A DNA stretch of 37,499 nt from Loigolactobacillus iwatensis (GCF_003950295.1 NZ_RHNP01000030.1:1-37499), one strand, 5' to 3'. Counted from the first letter of the stretch, positions 23,084 through 32,764 are shown. Numbers and translations are program-made. The notes: a model not told the origin generated them from the letters alone.

Positions 23084-23884
23084 TTAGACTAAGTAAATCT
23101 GTTGCAGTTCCTTGATATCGTGGTCACTTAAACCAAGATCAGTGTGCAAATAATTTTTGAGATCGCCAGCCTCGCGCTTAATTTCGGCTAAGGCGGTAGC
23201 AAGGTAATCAGGATGAACGGTTAACAGCGACTGAATATTTGTGACAACGTTTTGGTGTGCGTTTAGTGATTTTAATTCAGCGAGCCGGTGTTCAATGTGC
23301 GGAGCCGCAATTGTATTTGTTAGTAAATAATCAGCCTTAATTGTTTCGCGGTCCACACCTAACGCAGTGAGCAAGAAAACGGCACCCATACCAGTACGGT
23401 CCTTCCCAGCAGTACAGTGAAATAAAACAGCCTCATTATCCTCAGTATTAGCTAACAAAGTTGCAAAAAAATCATGATAAACTTTTTTGGCGTGGGGATC
23501 CGCAATTAAATTATGGTAGACCTTAAGCATCCGTTCATGACCGCTATTTGGATTATCCCGGTATTCAATTTCCAATTCGTGCATCGATTGTGAATTTTGG
23601 GTTTGATCGTAATCAAATACTGGTAAGTAGTGATAAGTTGCACGAGCAGGAACCTTGTCTGGTGTTTGAGTAACTTCATCATTTGAACGGAAATCAATAT
23701 CTTGGCGGACACCGTAATCACTTAAATAGGTTAAATCACGGGAATTTAATTCACCTAATAGGCCAGAACGTACTAATTTATGGTACTTAACGTGTTGACC
23801 ACTTTGTGACTCGTAACCACCAAGTTCACGAAAATTACTGCCAGTTGTGATGGGTAATGCCTGATTTGCTGTCTGTTCTACCAT
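23084..23884 (-). CDS. Tyrosine-protein phosphatase (Y_phosphatase3 / LipA-like)
   Basis: This 266-residue dual-specificity-like phosphatase has the P-loop HCTAGKDRTG (Cys157, Arg163) and the N-terminal NFRELGGYES and DIDFRSNDEV segments typical of this family. It may act on phosphotyrosine or phosphoinositide-like substrates. ATG 23884 has AGGAGG 9 nt upstream (23894-23899, minus strand); the frame's 21 extra codons carry that ribosome site and are rejected. It is monocistronic. Confidence 0.9.
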   Translation of the reverse strand: MVEQTANQALPITTGSNFRELGGYESQSGQHVKYHKLVRSGLLGELNSRDLTYLSDYGVRQDIDFRSNDEVTQTPDKVPARATYHYLPVFDYDQTQNSQSMHELEIEYRDNPNSGHERMLKVYHNLIADPHAKKVYHDFFATLLANTEDNEAVLFHCTAGKDRTGMGAVFLLTALGVDRETIKADYLLTNTIAAPHIEHRLAELKSLNAHQNVVTNIQSLLTVHPDYLATALAEIKREAGDLKNYLHTDLGLSDHDIKELQQIYLV

Positions 23885-23995
23885 GTAGGGGATCCTCCTA
23901 AGTTTTGTAAGGGTTATTTGACGTGAAATCTTATTTTCAAAGGCCAACGGTTTATTTGGGCCATGTTTAAAAATTACTTTTGCGAAAGTATTCTT

Positions 23996-24046
23996 CTGAC
24001 TGATTTAGTGTAAACGTGCTTAAAAATTGGCTTTTTCAAACACTCC
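23996..24046 (-). repeat. Partial family B repeat
   Basis: CTTTTTCAAACACTCC (24031-24046) is a family B end, and CTGACTGATTTAGTGTAAACG matches the core segment at 36.35 kb and (inverted) 12.3 kb. Confidence 0.5.
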
Positions 24047-24170
24047 TTGTAACCCCATAGCGTGCACTAGAAACGTGGTCACAAATAAAGGCAGCTTAAA
24101 AGAAGTTGCCTTTCGTCAATACTGTACCATAAAAAGTGTCTTTAACGGTAAAATTTGTTCAATTTGATCG

Positions 24171-24782
24171 TTAATCGTTAACCATCTCAAGACCAAGTAC
24201 GGTCAAGTGACCATTAGCGATTAACTGAATGATTAATTTTGCGAGGTGTTCTGGTGAAAAGCTCCCGTCAGAATACACCCACCAGTGGACCGTTCCAATA
24301 AAAATCGAAGTCATATAGGAAACAATAAAACTAGTTGGAATTGGCGTTTCGTCCTGCGTAATTTTTAGTTGCGAGAATAATTGCGCGTATCTTTTTTGCA
24401 AAAGATCCTGAAGCATTTTCGCCAGTGTATTTTGATTGGTTCCACTAGATGCTAATAAGAAGAATTCACGATTGGCCCAAATTTCTTGGAAAAGTTGTGT
24501 TAAAAGCGTTTCGATTGTCTTTATTTTGATTTTGTTACCATCACGAATGATATCGGCATCCAGAATTTTTGCAAATGAGGTGATCGCCTTGTTGAAAATT
24601 TGCTGATAAAGGTCTTGTTTGTCCTTGAAATGGGCATAGAAGGTAGCACGATTAATCATTGCCTCATCAGCAATTTCCTGAATTGTTACGGCAGAAAGGC
24701 CTTTTTTTTCCACCAATTTCATAAAAGCACTGAAGATCATCTTTTTAGTTCGAATAACACGCAAATCAGTTTGCTTGGCCAT
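24171..24782 (-). CDS. TetR/AcrR family transcriptional regulator (203 aa)
   Basis: The N-terminal helix-turn-helix (about residues 9-55) reads TKKMIFSAFMKLVEKKGLSA, VTIQEIADEAMINRATFYAHF, then KDKQDLYQ, classic TetR. The C-terminal half is helical, with LLTQLFQEIWANREFFLLASSG resembling the TetR_C ligand domain of YxaF/DhaS-like members. AGGAAGTG precedes the ATG by about 5 nt. It is divergent from the 1423-aa iron-sulfur protein gene; control of that gene or of itself is possible but no clean operator was found in the spacer. Confidence 0.9.
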   Translation of the reverse strand: MAKQTDLRVIRTKKMIFSAFMKLVEKKGLSAVTIQEIADEAMINRATFYAHFKDKQDLYQQIFNKAITSFAKILDADIIRDGNKIKIKTIETLLTQLFQEIWANREFFLLASSGTNQNTLAKMLQDLLQKRYAQLFSQLKITQDETPIPTSFIVSYMTSIFIGTVHWWVYSDGSFSPEHLAKLIIQLIANGHLTVLGLEMVND

Positions 24783-25081
24783 AGAGGCACTTCCTAAACA
24801 TTTTTTGAGTAGAGTTCGATAACATATAAAAATTGATTATTTGTAGAATGGATATTTCCTGGGATTTTCTCGGCCTATGCAAAAATAAAATAACCAGATA
24901 TCCAACAATTTTAAACTGTTCGTCGTGTAAACTCACAAATCGGCCTAAATTGCTGATTGCATAAACATTGTGAAGCAGTAGACTAAACGTATATAGTATA
25001 ACAGACAAGTTGTTGGTTATTCAACGATCTGTTAGTTAATAAGTGACAACTGATGTTGCTGGTAAGGGCGAAGAACATGGA
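24783..25081. other. Divergent spacer between tetR and the activase-like gene
   Basis: It contains an imperfect, widely spaced inverted repeat GGATAT...ATATCC (about 24850-24902), but no compact TetR operator that I can defend, and no ORF. It ends at the GGGAGGA ribosome site (25083-25089) of the plus-strand gene. Confidence 0.4.
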
Positions 25082-25094
25082 TGGGAGGAATACT

Positions 25095-28000
25095 ATGACA
25101 AAACTACGTGGTGGGATCGACGTTGGGTCGACAACTGTGAAACTTGTTATTATGAATGAGCAAAATGAGACGTTATTTGCTCGTTATGAGCGCCATTATT
25201 CCGATGTGAAAACAGCGAGTAAAAAAATTATCGATGAAGCAATTAAGGAATTAGGGCCAACTGTACCAATTTCATTTACAATCACGGGTTCTGGTGGTAT
25301 GGGCCTCGCAAACTTACTACAACTTAAATTTATTCAAGAAGTTATTGCGTGTACAAAAACGGTTGAGGAATTAATTCCACAAACAGATGTCAGCATTGAA
25401 CTTGGTGGTGAAGATGCCAAGATTACTTTCTTTGGTGCTTCACTTGAACAACGAATGAATGGTAGTTGTGCCGGCGGGACTGGTGCTTTTATTGACCAAA
25501 TGGCGACACTTTTAAAAACTGATGCAAATGGCCTTAATATAATGGCTAGGGATTACGAAATGATTTATCCGATTGCCTCGCGTTGTGGTGTCTTCGCAAA
25601 AACGGATGTTCAGCCGCTGATTAATGATGGTGCCAAAAAGGCGGATATTGCTGCGAGTATTTTTCAGGCAGTGGTCAACCAGACAATTGCCGGTTTGGCT
25701 TCTGGTCGTAAAATCCACGGTAAGGTGGCCTTTCTTGGCGGCCCACTGTATTTTATGGATCAACTGCGCGCCCGTTTTATTGATACTTTGAATTTAGCAC
25801 CAGAAGATGTTGTTTTTCCGGCCGATCCCCAATTATTTGTGGCTAAAGGTGCCGCATTTTATGCTGATGACCAACCAGAAATAACGTTAGTCACTTTGGC
25901 TGATCGGTTAGTTAACGGCGATGATAGTGTTATGAAACCTTCCCGTTCATTAGCGCCATTATTTAAAAATGATGATGAGTTGCAGGAATTTCGCAAGCGC
26001 CACGCCCAGGCTAAGGTTGAAGAACGTGATCTCGCTAGTTATCACGGCACGGCCTTTTTAGGAATTGACGCGGGCTCAACCACAACTAAAGTGGCTTTGA
26101 TGAGCACCGATCATAAGCTACTGTATACTTATTATGACAGCAATGATGGCGATCCGCTAAAGAAAACGGAAGGAATTTTAAGGGACTTATACGCTAAATT
26201 ACCTGCTGATGTGGTTATTGGTAAAACGGCCGTTACTGGTTATGGTGAACATTTAATTAAAAATGCCTTAATGGTTGATATTGGTGAAGTCGAAACGGTA
26301 GCCCATTACCGAGCAGCCCATTATTTCCAACCAAACGTCGATTTTATCCTCGATATTGGCGGTCAAGACATGAAAGCAATGACCGTTAAAAACGATGCTT
26401 TAGCGACAATTAAATTGAATGAGGCTTGTTCTTCTGGTTGTGGTTCTTTCATTGAAACCTTTGCGACCTCACTAAAGTATTCGGTTAAGAATTTTGCGCA
26501 GGCGGCCTTGCTTGCACAGCATCCCGCTGATCTTGGTTCCCGCTGTACTGTCTTTATGAACTCTAAGGTCAAACAAGTTCAAAAAGAGGGTGCCTCAATT
26601 GGTGACATTTCTGCTGGTTTATCAATGTCAGTAATTAAAAATGCCCTTTATAAAGTTATTAAATTACGGCGGCCTGAAGATTTAGGCGAGAATATTGTTT
26701 GTCAAGGCGGTACTTTTTATAATGAGGCCGTTTTACGGGCCTTTGAACTGATTTCTGGTCGCCAGGTAATCCGACCTAATATTGCTGGTTTAATGGGTGC
26801 TTATGGTGCGGCTCTGATCGCCGAAGAAGCATACCAGAATGGAGACCAAACAACATTACTAAAGCCTGAACAAATGGATAACTTAACCTCTAAAAAGGAA
26901 TTCATGCACTGTGGACTTTGTGAAAATAACTGTGCGTTAACAATCACTATTTTTAACGATGGTCGTCGTTTTGTCACCGGTAATCGCTGTGAACGTGGCG
27001 AAGCACGGGGAATGAAGCAGCGAGTGCCTAAGAGTAACGGTAAAATCAACCTGGTTCAAGAAAAGTATAAATTACTCTTTAGTTACCGGCCGCTACGTAA
27101 AAAATTGGCTACTCGTGGTGTTATTGGAATGCCCCGCGTTCTAAATATGTACGAAGACTATCCGATGTGGCAAACTTTTTTCACTAAGTTAGGCATTCGC
27201 GCTGAATTATCACCAAAGGGCAGCAAAGAACAATACGAAAAAGGGATTGAAACGATTCCTAGCGACACAGTTTGTTATCCAGCCAAACAGGTTCACGGCC
27301 ATATTCAGGCCTTAATTGACAAGGGCGTTAAGACAATCTTCTATCCCGGAGTTGTTTATGAACGTGAAGAAAATAAAGATGCACAAAACCATTTTAATTG
27401 CCCAATTGTTCAATCATACCCCGATGTTATCAAAAATAATGTTGATGAAATTCGCGAGGGTAAAGTGAACTACCTTGATCCTTATTTAAATTTGGCCGAT
27501 CATGAATCAACGGCTAAAAATTTATGTGAGGCACTTAGTAGTTTTAACGTTAGCCTAGATGAAGTCAAAACGGCCTTAGAAGCAGGCTATGATGAATTAG
27601 AACACTTTAAACAGCAGGTTCGCGATCGCGGTGAAGATACCTTACGTTTATTAAAGCAAAATGGTGAACGGGGAATTGTTTTAGCCGGCCGACCTTATCA
27701 CTTGGATCCTGAAGTCAACCACGGTATTTCACAAATTATGACCGCGGAAGGTTTCAACGTGTTAACGGAAGACTCAATTGCTCATCTTGGGGACGTTAAG
27801 GGCTTACGAGTTGTCAATCAGTGGGTTTATCATTCACGACTTTACGCTGCGGCTCGAGTAGCAGCGCGTGATCCGCAACTTGAACTAGTCCAACTAAATT
27901 CGTTTGGTTGTGGGCTAGATGCCATTGATATCGATCAGGTTGAGGATATTATGAGCCAGTACAATCGGCTTTATACTGTTTTGAAAATTGATGAAGGTAC

Positions 28001-29366
28001 CAATATGGGGGCAGTTCGAATTCGCTTACGTTCGTTAAAGGCAGCGGTTAAGGAACGAAATAAGCGCTTGATTATGCCAACGAAACAATTCGAAGATGAA
28101 AAACCAGTTTCTTTTACCAAAGACATGCAAAAGGAACACTATACTTTATTAATGCCAATGATGTCACCAATTCATCAAAATGGGTTGGTTGATGTAGCGT
28201 TACAAGCATCTGGTTATAATGTGGTTAATTTGCCAACTGACGATCACCAGGCAATTGATGAAGGGCAGAAGTTTGTTAATAACGATGCTTGTTTCCCAGC
28301 AATTATTTCAATTGGCCAAATGTTAGAGGCTTTGAAGAGTGGCAAATATGATCTGGATCATACTGCCGTGATGATGACGCAAACAGGTGGTGGCTGCCGA
28401 GCAACCAATTATATTCCACTAATCCGTAAGGCCTTGAAGGACGCTGGCTTTGCAAAAATTCCAGTTGTTTCAATGTCACTAGGTAATCAAGGTGTTGAAG
28501 AAACGCCAGGCTTTAAATTAACCTTGCCATTACTCAAACGAGTAGCATTAGGCTTCTTGTACGGTGATTTATTCGAGCGCGTTGTTTATAAAACCCGCCC
28601 TTATGAACAGAATCCTGGACAAGTTGATCAAATGCATGCGGATTGGTTAAAACTTGTTAAACCAAGTATTGTTAAGGGCAGCTTCCGGCAATTCAAAAAG
28701 AATGTTCGCCAGATTGTTCGCGACTTCGATACTGTTCCGTTAACTGATGAAGTCCGACCAAAAGTTGGCTTAGTCGGCGAAATTTTGGTTAAATATTCGC
28801 CAATTGCTAATAATGACCTTGTTCATTTATTAGAAAGTGAAGGTGCTGAAGCCGTTGTTCCAGATATCGTCGGTTTCATGAATTACTCACTTTATAATCA
28901 AATCTATAAGTATAAACAGTTTGGTTTTGCCAAGAAGTCAGAGGTTCTGGCAGAGATGGGTCTTAAGCTGATTAATTGGTGTGAGAAGCCTATGCAAGCG
29001 GCTTTAGTTGCTTCCGATCGATTTACTGGGATTGAAGCAATTGAAACGTTAGCAAACGATGCCAGCAAGGTACTTTCACTAGGAAATCAAACGGGCGAAG
29101 GTTGGTTCTTAACTGGTGAAATGATTAGTCTATTAAAAGAAGACGTCAATAATATCATTTGTATGCAGCCATTTGGTTGTTTGCCCAATCACGTTGTTGG
29201 TAAAGGTGTGGTTAAAGAATTACGCCGGGAATATCCGAAAGCAAATATTGCTCCAATTGACTACGATCCTGGTGTCTCAATTGTCAACCAACTTAACCGT
29301 ATTCGGTTGATGCTGGCTACGGCTAATAAGGCCATGGATAAGAATGAGAAAGTTAAAGTTCATTAA
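25095..29366 (+). CDS. Fused 2-hydroxyacyl-CoA dehydratase activase / dehydratase-like iron-sulfur protein (1423 aa)
   Basis: Domains in order: activase ATPase 1 (about 1-285; GGIDVGSTTVKLV, cluster Cys125 in SCAGGTGAF and Cys164 in ASRCGVF); activase ATPase 2 (about 320-585; GIDAGSTTTKVAL, Cys445, Cys449, Cys484); a CGLCENNC...GNRCERGEAR cysteine cluster (about 604-635); DUF2229 (about 655 on; GMPRVLNMYEDYPMW); and a C-terminal dehydratase-D-like region (about 1010-1400; MQPFGCLPNHVVGKG). The Cys spacing matches HgdC, the ATP-driven electron donor of 2-hydroxyglutaryl-CoA dehydratase. Fused forms are also related to double-cubane cluster proteins and their reductases. Substrate unknown. GGGAGGA is 5 nt before ATG 25095. 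No partner genes are nearby; TetR is divergent. Confidence 0.92.
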   Translation: MTKLRGGIDVGSTTVKLVIMNEQNETLFARYERHYSDVKTASKKIIDEAIKELGPTVPISFTITGSGGMGLANLLQLKFIQEVIACTKTVEELIPQTDVSIELGGEDAKITFFGASLEQRMNGSCAGGTGAFIDQMATLLKTDANGLNIMARDYEMIYPIASRCGVFAKTDVQPLINDGAKKADIAASIFQAVVNQTIAGLASGRKIHGKVAFLGGPLYFMDQLRARFIDTLNLAPEDVVFPADPQLFVAKGAAFYADDQPEITLVTLADRLVNGDDSVMKPSRSLAPLFKNDDELQEFRKRHAQAKVEERDLASYHGTAFLGIDAGSTTTKVALMSTDHKLLYTYYDSNDGDPLKKTEGILRDLYAKLPADVVIGKTAVTGYGEHLIKNALMVDIGEVETVAHYRAAHYFQPNVDFILDIGGQDMKAMTVKNDALATIKLNEACSSGCGSFIETFATSLKYSVKNFAQAALLAQHPADLGSRCTVFMNSKVKQVQKEGASIGDISAGLSMSVIKNALYKVIKLRRPEDLGENIVCQGGTFYNEAVLRAFELISGRQVIRPNIAGLMGAYGAALIAEEAYQNGDQTTLLKPEQMDNLTSKKEFMHCGLCENNCALTITIFNDGRRFVTGNRCERGEARGMKQRVPKSNGKINLVQEKYKLLFSYRPLRKKLATRGVIGMPRVLNMYEDYPMWQTFFTKLGIRAELSPKGSKEQYEKGIETIPSDTVCYPAKQVHGHIQALIDKGVKTIFYPGVVYEREENKDAQNHFNCPIVQSYPDVIKNNVDEIREGKVNYLDPYLNLADHESTAKNLCEALSSFNVSLDEVKTALEAGYDELEHFKQQVRDRGEDTLRLLKQNGERGIVLAGRPYHLDPEVNHGISQIMTAEGFNVLTEDSIAHLGDVKGLRVVNQWVYHSRLYAAARVAARDPQLELVQLNSFGCGLDAIDIDQVEDIMSQYNRLYTVLKIDEGTNMGAVRIRLRSLKAAVKERNKRLIMPTKQFEDEKPVSFTKDMQKEHYTLLMPMMSPIHQNGLVDVALQASGYNVVNLPTDDHQAIDEGQKFVNNDACFPAIISIGQMLEALKSGKYDLDHTAVMMTQTGGGCRATNYIPLIRKALKDAGFAKIPVVSMSLGNQGVEETPGFKLTLPLLKRVALGFLYGDLFERVVYKTRPYEQNPGQVDQMHADWLKLVKPSIVKGSFRQFKKNVRQIVRDFDTVPLTDEVRPKVGLVGEILVKYSPIANNDLVHLLESEGAEAVVPDIVGFMNYSLYNQIYKYKQFGFAKKSEVLAEMGLKLINWCEKPMQAALVASDRFTGIEAIETLANDASKVLSLGNQTGEGWFLTGEMISLLKEDVNNIICMQPFGCLPNHVVGKGVVKELRREYPKANIAPIDYDPGVSIVNQLNRIRLMLATANKAMDKNEKVKVH

Positions 29367-29438
29367 TTGACGCTGAGTAACTACTTGTTTGGATCTATCT
29401 GCCAGTAATATAGCCAATTTTTAAGACACAATAAAATT

Positions 29439-29612
29439 GGGAGTGGAACAAAAGTCGCTTTGGATTTACTGCGTAACGTAAGCCAATCCAATAACCGTAC
29501 TATGGTTATTGAATTGGCTGTAGTTAGGCACGTGAATCCAGACTTTTGGTGCACGTTCTAGAGTAATGTTCGGAAACAATAAGAGGCTAGGACTTTTGTC
29601 CCAGCCTCCTTT
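29439..29612 (+). repeat. Family A element, intact reference copy
   Basis: The left end GGGAGTGGAACAAAAGTCGC, centre GTAACGTAAGCCAATCCAAT and GGCTGTAGTTAGGCACGTGA, and right end with hairpin GAGGCTAGGAC/GTCCCAGCCTC (29583-29593 with 29598-29608) are all present. GACAAAAGTC-type and GACTTTTGTC-type ends are inverted repeats. It separates the plus-strand activase-like gene from the convergent DUF488 gene, so its hairpin probably terminates both. Confidence 0.85.
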
Positions 29613-29627
29613 GTGTCGCGGAAAAAA

Positions 29628-29993
29628 CTATTGAACTAGTTTCTGCTGAAGAAATTCTTGAAGAACAACGGCCTGATTGTGGGTCTCGTCCTTAGCGCCA
29701 AAAAGTAAAATAACGTTACCAATGGCCAATTTTTCTTTAATGAGTTGACAAAAATCAGCAGTTGCTGGATTACTATTTAATTCAGCGCGATAACGTTGTT
29801 TAAATTCGGGATATTTAGAAATTTCGTGGTTAAACCACTGGCGTAATTCTTTGCTAGGCGCAATTTCTTTTTCCCAGCTGGCCAATGCTGCATTGACCTT
29901 AGAGATACCACGTGGCCAAACACGATCAACCAAAATTCGATAACCATCAGTATCAACTGGTTTTGTATAGATTCGTTCAATTTTTAATGCCAT
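29628..29993 (-). CDS. DUF488 family protein (121 aa)
   Basis: This small soluble protein has the DUF488 (YeaO-like) pattern: IERIYTKPVDTDGYRILVDRVWPRGISK, LASWEKEIAPSKELRQWFNHE, then LLFGAKDETHNQAVVLQEFL. Function in the family is not established. ATG 29993 has GAGGGG 9 nt upstream on the minus strand; an in-frame ATG ten codons earlier precedes that site and is rejected. It stands alone. Confidence 0.9.
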   Translation of the reverse strand: MALKIERIYTKPVDTDGYRILVDRVWPRGISKVNAALASWEKEIAPSKELRQWFNHEISKYPEFKQRYRAELNSNPATADFCQLIKEKLAIGNVILLFGAKDETHNQAVVLQEFLQQKLVQ

Positions 29994-30105
29994 GCTGTTC
30001 CGCCCCTCTTTAAATTTGATCAATTATAGTTAAGTGTATCTGGAAATTAAGTTTACTAATATTATTTCGCCAAATTTAATCTAAATCGCAGATTGTAAAA
30101 ATAGT

Positions 30106-30864
30106 CTACCAAGCGACAGTCCCGTAAGTATTCGTAAAAGTGGCAGTATCTTGATTGTTGGGGCTAGTAGCAAGTTCAATTGTACGTGCAATTCCAAAAC
30201 TAACTGATTTTGCGCCTAATTTTTTGGCCAGTTCAGGTGTCGCACCGCCAAATTCAGTTGCCACCATGCCGGGGTCGACCGCATTGACTGTAATTGGCAG
30301 TTTAGCGCCTGACATTTCCTTGGCCAGTTGAACGGTATACATGTTGGCCGCGGCCTTTGCGGATTGGTAACCGACTGCGACGGCGTGATAGACGTTTGCC
30401 TTGGGATTCAGCGCTTCGGTCTTAGAGCCCATGACACTCGAAATATTGATAATCTTGGCCTTTGAACTCTTTTTAAGTAACGGCAACATTTTTTGTGTGA
30501 CGTCGACCAAGCCAAAATAGTTAATTTCAAAATCTGCGCGTAAATTAGTTAATTTAACTTCGGATGGCTTTTGCTGAAAATCAAATACGGCACCGGCATT
30601 GTTGATTAATACAGTAAGATACCCGTATTTTTCAGTGATAGTTTGGGCGGCCTTTGAAACGGAAGCCGGATCCGTCACATTTAATTGGACTAAATCTGCT
30701 TTAATTCCCGTTTGTGATAGGCGAGTAATGGCCGTTTTTCCTTTTTCCAAATTTCGCGAGCCCATGATGACCCGCTGACCTTTTTGACTTAATTCTTTGA
30801 CAATTTCTAATCCCATACCACGATTACCGCCAGTTACTAAGGTAATCGTTTCATTTGTGTTCAT
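30106..30864 (-). CDS. Short-chain dehydrogenase/reductase (253 aa)
   Basis: It is a Rossmann-fold NAD(P)H oxidoreductase. The cofactor motif is TGGNRGMG, followed by NNAG, the catalytic Ser in INISSVMGS and the YQSAK (YxxxK) pair; VDPGMVATEFGG follows. It resembles carbonyl-reductase-like SDRs; the substrate is unknown. ATG 30864 lies about 10 nt after AAAGGAG; a TTG two codons earlier is only 4 nt away. It stands alone. Confidence 0.9.
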   Translation of the reverse strand: MNTNETITLVTGGNRGMGLEIVKELSQKGQRVIMGSRNLEKGKTAITRLSQTGIKADLVQLNVTDPASVSKAAQTITEKYGYLTVLINNAGAVFDFQQKPSEVKLTNLRADFEINYFGLVDVTQKMLPLLKKSSKAKIINISSVMGSKTEALNPKANVYHAVAVGYQSAKAAANMYTVQLAKEMSGAKLPITVNAVDPGMVATEFGGATPELAKKLGAKSVSFGIARTIELATSPNNQDTATFTNTYGTVAW

Positions 30865-31114
30865 AAGCAATGGTCTCCTTTCAAGTGATTAATGGCTAAT
30901 TTAGTATGTCGGTATTTGCCGTGAGGTCAGTATCTTTTGAACACTTAAATCAGGATATTACTGCTTGTTGAGAAATAAAACAATATTTCCCGCCAAAAAG
31001 GATCTGGGTTTAAAAGAAACGGGCCGAAATAATTGAAGGCACTAACAACGTCAGTGATGATTTTGAATCGGAAAGTAGAATCTAACTAGCTTTTGTTGCG
31101 CAAGTGGCAACTTG

Positions 31115-31768
31115 TTAGAGTATTTTTAAGGTGGGTAGTAGCTTTTCTGGGCGATCAATCAATTTTGTTGGTTTGGCGGTTGTTAGCTCTGTTAATGAGC
31201 CGAAGCCATAAGTTACCGCAACACTTTGCAAGTGGTGATCGTGGGCACCATTAATGTCGTTTTCCCGGTCACCCACCATAGCAATTTTCGCAGGCCGAGT
31301 AAGTTTCTCAGCGTTGAGGGCGTAAGCAATAATTTCAGTCTTTGCCGCGCGTTTCTCATCCATACTGGCACCATAAACACCATCAAAATAGGTTGCTAAA
31401 CCAAAGTGTTCGCAAATCTGTTCCGCGTATTTTTCTGGTTTTGAGGTTGTCATAAAAATTTGATAACCAGTTTGCTGTAACGAAGCAAGCATCGCGGGGA
31501 CACCTGAATAAACGAAATTTTCAAAAATGCCTTGTTCAACGTAGTATTCCCGGTAAGCCTTAAGGGCTTTTTCTGCCTGCAAAGCCGTCAGGCCGAAGTA
31601 CTTTTCGTATGAGGCTAACAGTGGCGGCCCGATAAAAAGCTGTAAGGTAGTTGCTGGCTTTTGCGGTAAACCAAGTTTTTTAATTGAATAGTTTAACGAA
31701 TTAATAATTCCTGGTTTTGAGTCGGTTAAGGTACCATCAAGGTCAAAGAAGACTGTTTTGATTGTCAT
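31115..31768 (-). CDS. HAD-family phosphatase (phosphoglycolate-phosphatase-like, 217 aa)
   Basis: The catalytic motif I FFDLDGTLTDSKPG (Asp9 nucleophile, Asp11), motif II MTTSKPEKYA and motif IV MVGDRENDINGA with a helical cap domain (about 15-80) place it in the Gph/PGP-like HAD group. It dephosphorylates a small phosphate ester; the exact substrate is not predictable. The ribosome site is weak (AAAGTTGG). It is monocistronic, divergent from the membrane-protein gene at 31889. Confidence 0.9.
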   Translation of the reverse strand: MTIKTVFFDLDGTLTDSKPGIINSLNYSIKKLGLPQKPATTLQLFIGPPLLASYEKYFGLTALQAEKALKAYREYYVEQGIFENFVYSGVPAMLASLQQTGYQIFMTTSKPEKYAEQICEHFGLATYFDGVYGASMDEKRAAKTEIIAYALNAEKLTRPAKIAMVGDRENDINGAHDHHLQSVAVTYGFGSLTELTTAKPTKLIDRPEKLLPTLKIL

Positions 31769-31888
31769 TGAAATCCAACTTTCTAATCGATTTATCCTTA
31801 TTATAAGTCATGTTCAAAATGGTTGACAGTGTCCGGGCCAATTCTGTGGTAAAATGAGTTTAATTTGACGAAAGGACGTGAAAACGTC

Positions 31889-32764
31889 ATGCGTGAAGCA
31901 CGAAGAGCACAGCAACAGGGCAATCACGCTCAAAAAGAACCGCGACCAGTAAAACACCATTCGGTGATCGGTGCACTACTAACTATTATTTTAACCTTTA
32001 GCTTATTTATAGCCGTTGGTAGTGGAGTTCTAAGGCAAACGGCCTTTAATCCAGATTTTGTAGCTAACGAAATAACTAAAACTAATGCTGCCAAGACACT
32101 GACGAAAAAAGTTAATACTGAGGCCGTGAATTACGCAACACAATATCACATTCCATCATCTGCCGTTTCTAATTTAGTCACTAAAACTGCAGTGCAAAGT
32201 GACCTGACGCAAACTATTAAAAATATTTACGCAAATAAAGCCGATCCTGTAAGTACGACCCACATCATTGCACACGTTAAACAAAATTTAACAACCGCAA
32301 TTGAAAAGAACGTACCTTTGTTAGCAGGCTCGACAACCATCGTTGATCTAATCACAACACAGCTCACTTCGAGTTATCAGCAAATGTTGCAGGTACCGCA
32401 AGTGACGCAGGCTGAGTCGCAATTGGCCAGTTATAATCAGATCATTCAAGCTGTTTTTTGGATTGCTTTAGTTGTTTCAATAGTCGGTTTAATCCTATTA
32501 TTGATTAGTGATCATCATTTATTTTTGACGTTACGGCATATTGGTTGGGCAGCCTTAATTAGTGGCGGACTCCTATTTTTACTACGAATAGGAATGAACA
32601 CCTTAGGGATTGTTGATTATCTGGCCATTGCGGCAAAGGAGTTTAGTGAAGTGGCCACCCAGTTAGGGAATACGATTATTAACAGTTTTACACTTCCTAG
32701 TATAGTTTTAATGTTGATTGGAATAGTTAGTTTAATTGTTGGTCATTTAAAACGAGTTCGTTAA
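31889..32764 (+). CDS. Hypothetical membrane protein (291 aa)
   Basis: A basic, hydrophilic N-terminus (MREARRAQQQGNHAQKEPRP) precedes helix 1 (VIGALLTIILTFSLFIAVGSG), an extracytoplasmic region of about 140 residues rich in Thr, Asn and Gln, then three C-terminal helices (IIQAVFWIALVVSIVGLILLL, IGWAALISGGLLFLLRIG, LPSIVLMLIGIVSLIVGHL). No catalytic motif is recognised. ATG 31889 follows AAAGGA by 12 nt; TTG 31865 is an alternative without a clear site. TTGACA at 31823 lies upstream, but no -10 at proper spacing is certain. A family A element with a terminator hairpin follows at once. Confidence 0.78.
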   Translation: MREARRAQQQGNHAQKEPRPVKHHSVIGALLTIILTFSLFIAVGSGVLRQTAFNPDFVANEITKTNAAKTLTKKVNTEAVNYATQYHIPSSAVSNLVTKTAVQSDLTQTIKNIYANKADPVSTTHIIAHVKQNLTTAIEKNVPLLAGSTTIVDLITTQLTSSYQQMLQVPQVTQAESQLASYNQIIQAVFWIALVVSIVGLILLLISDHHLFLTLRHIGWAALISGGLLFLLRIGMNTLGIVDYLAIAAKEFSEVATQLGNTIINSFTLPSIVLMLIGIVSLIVGHLKRVR

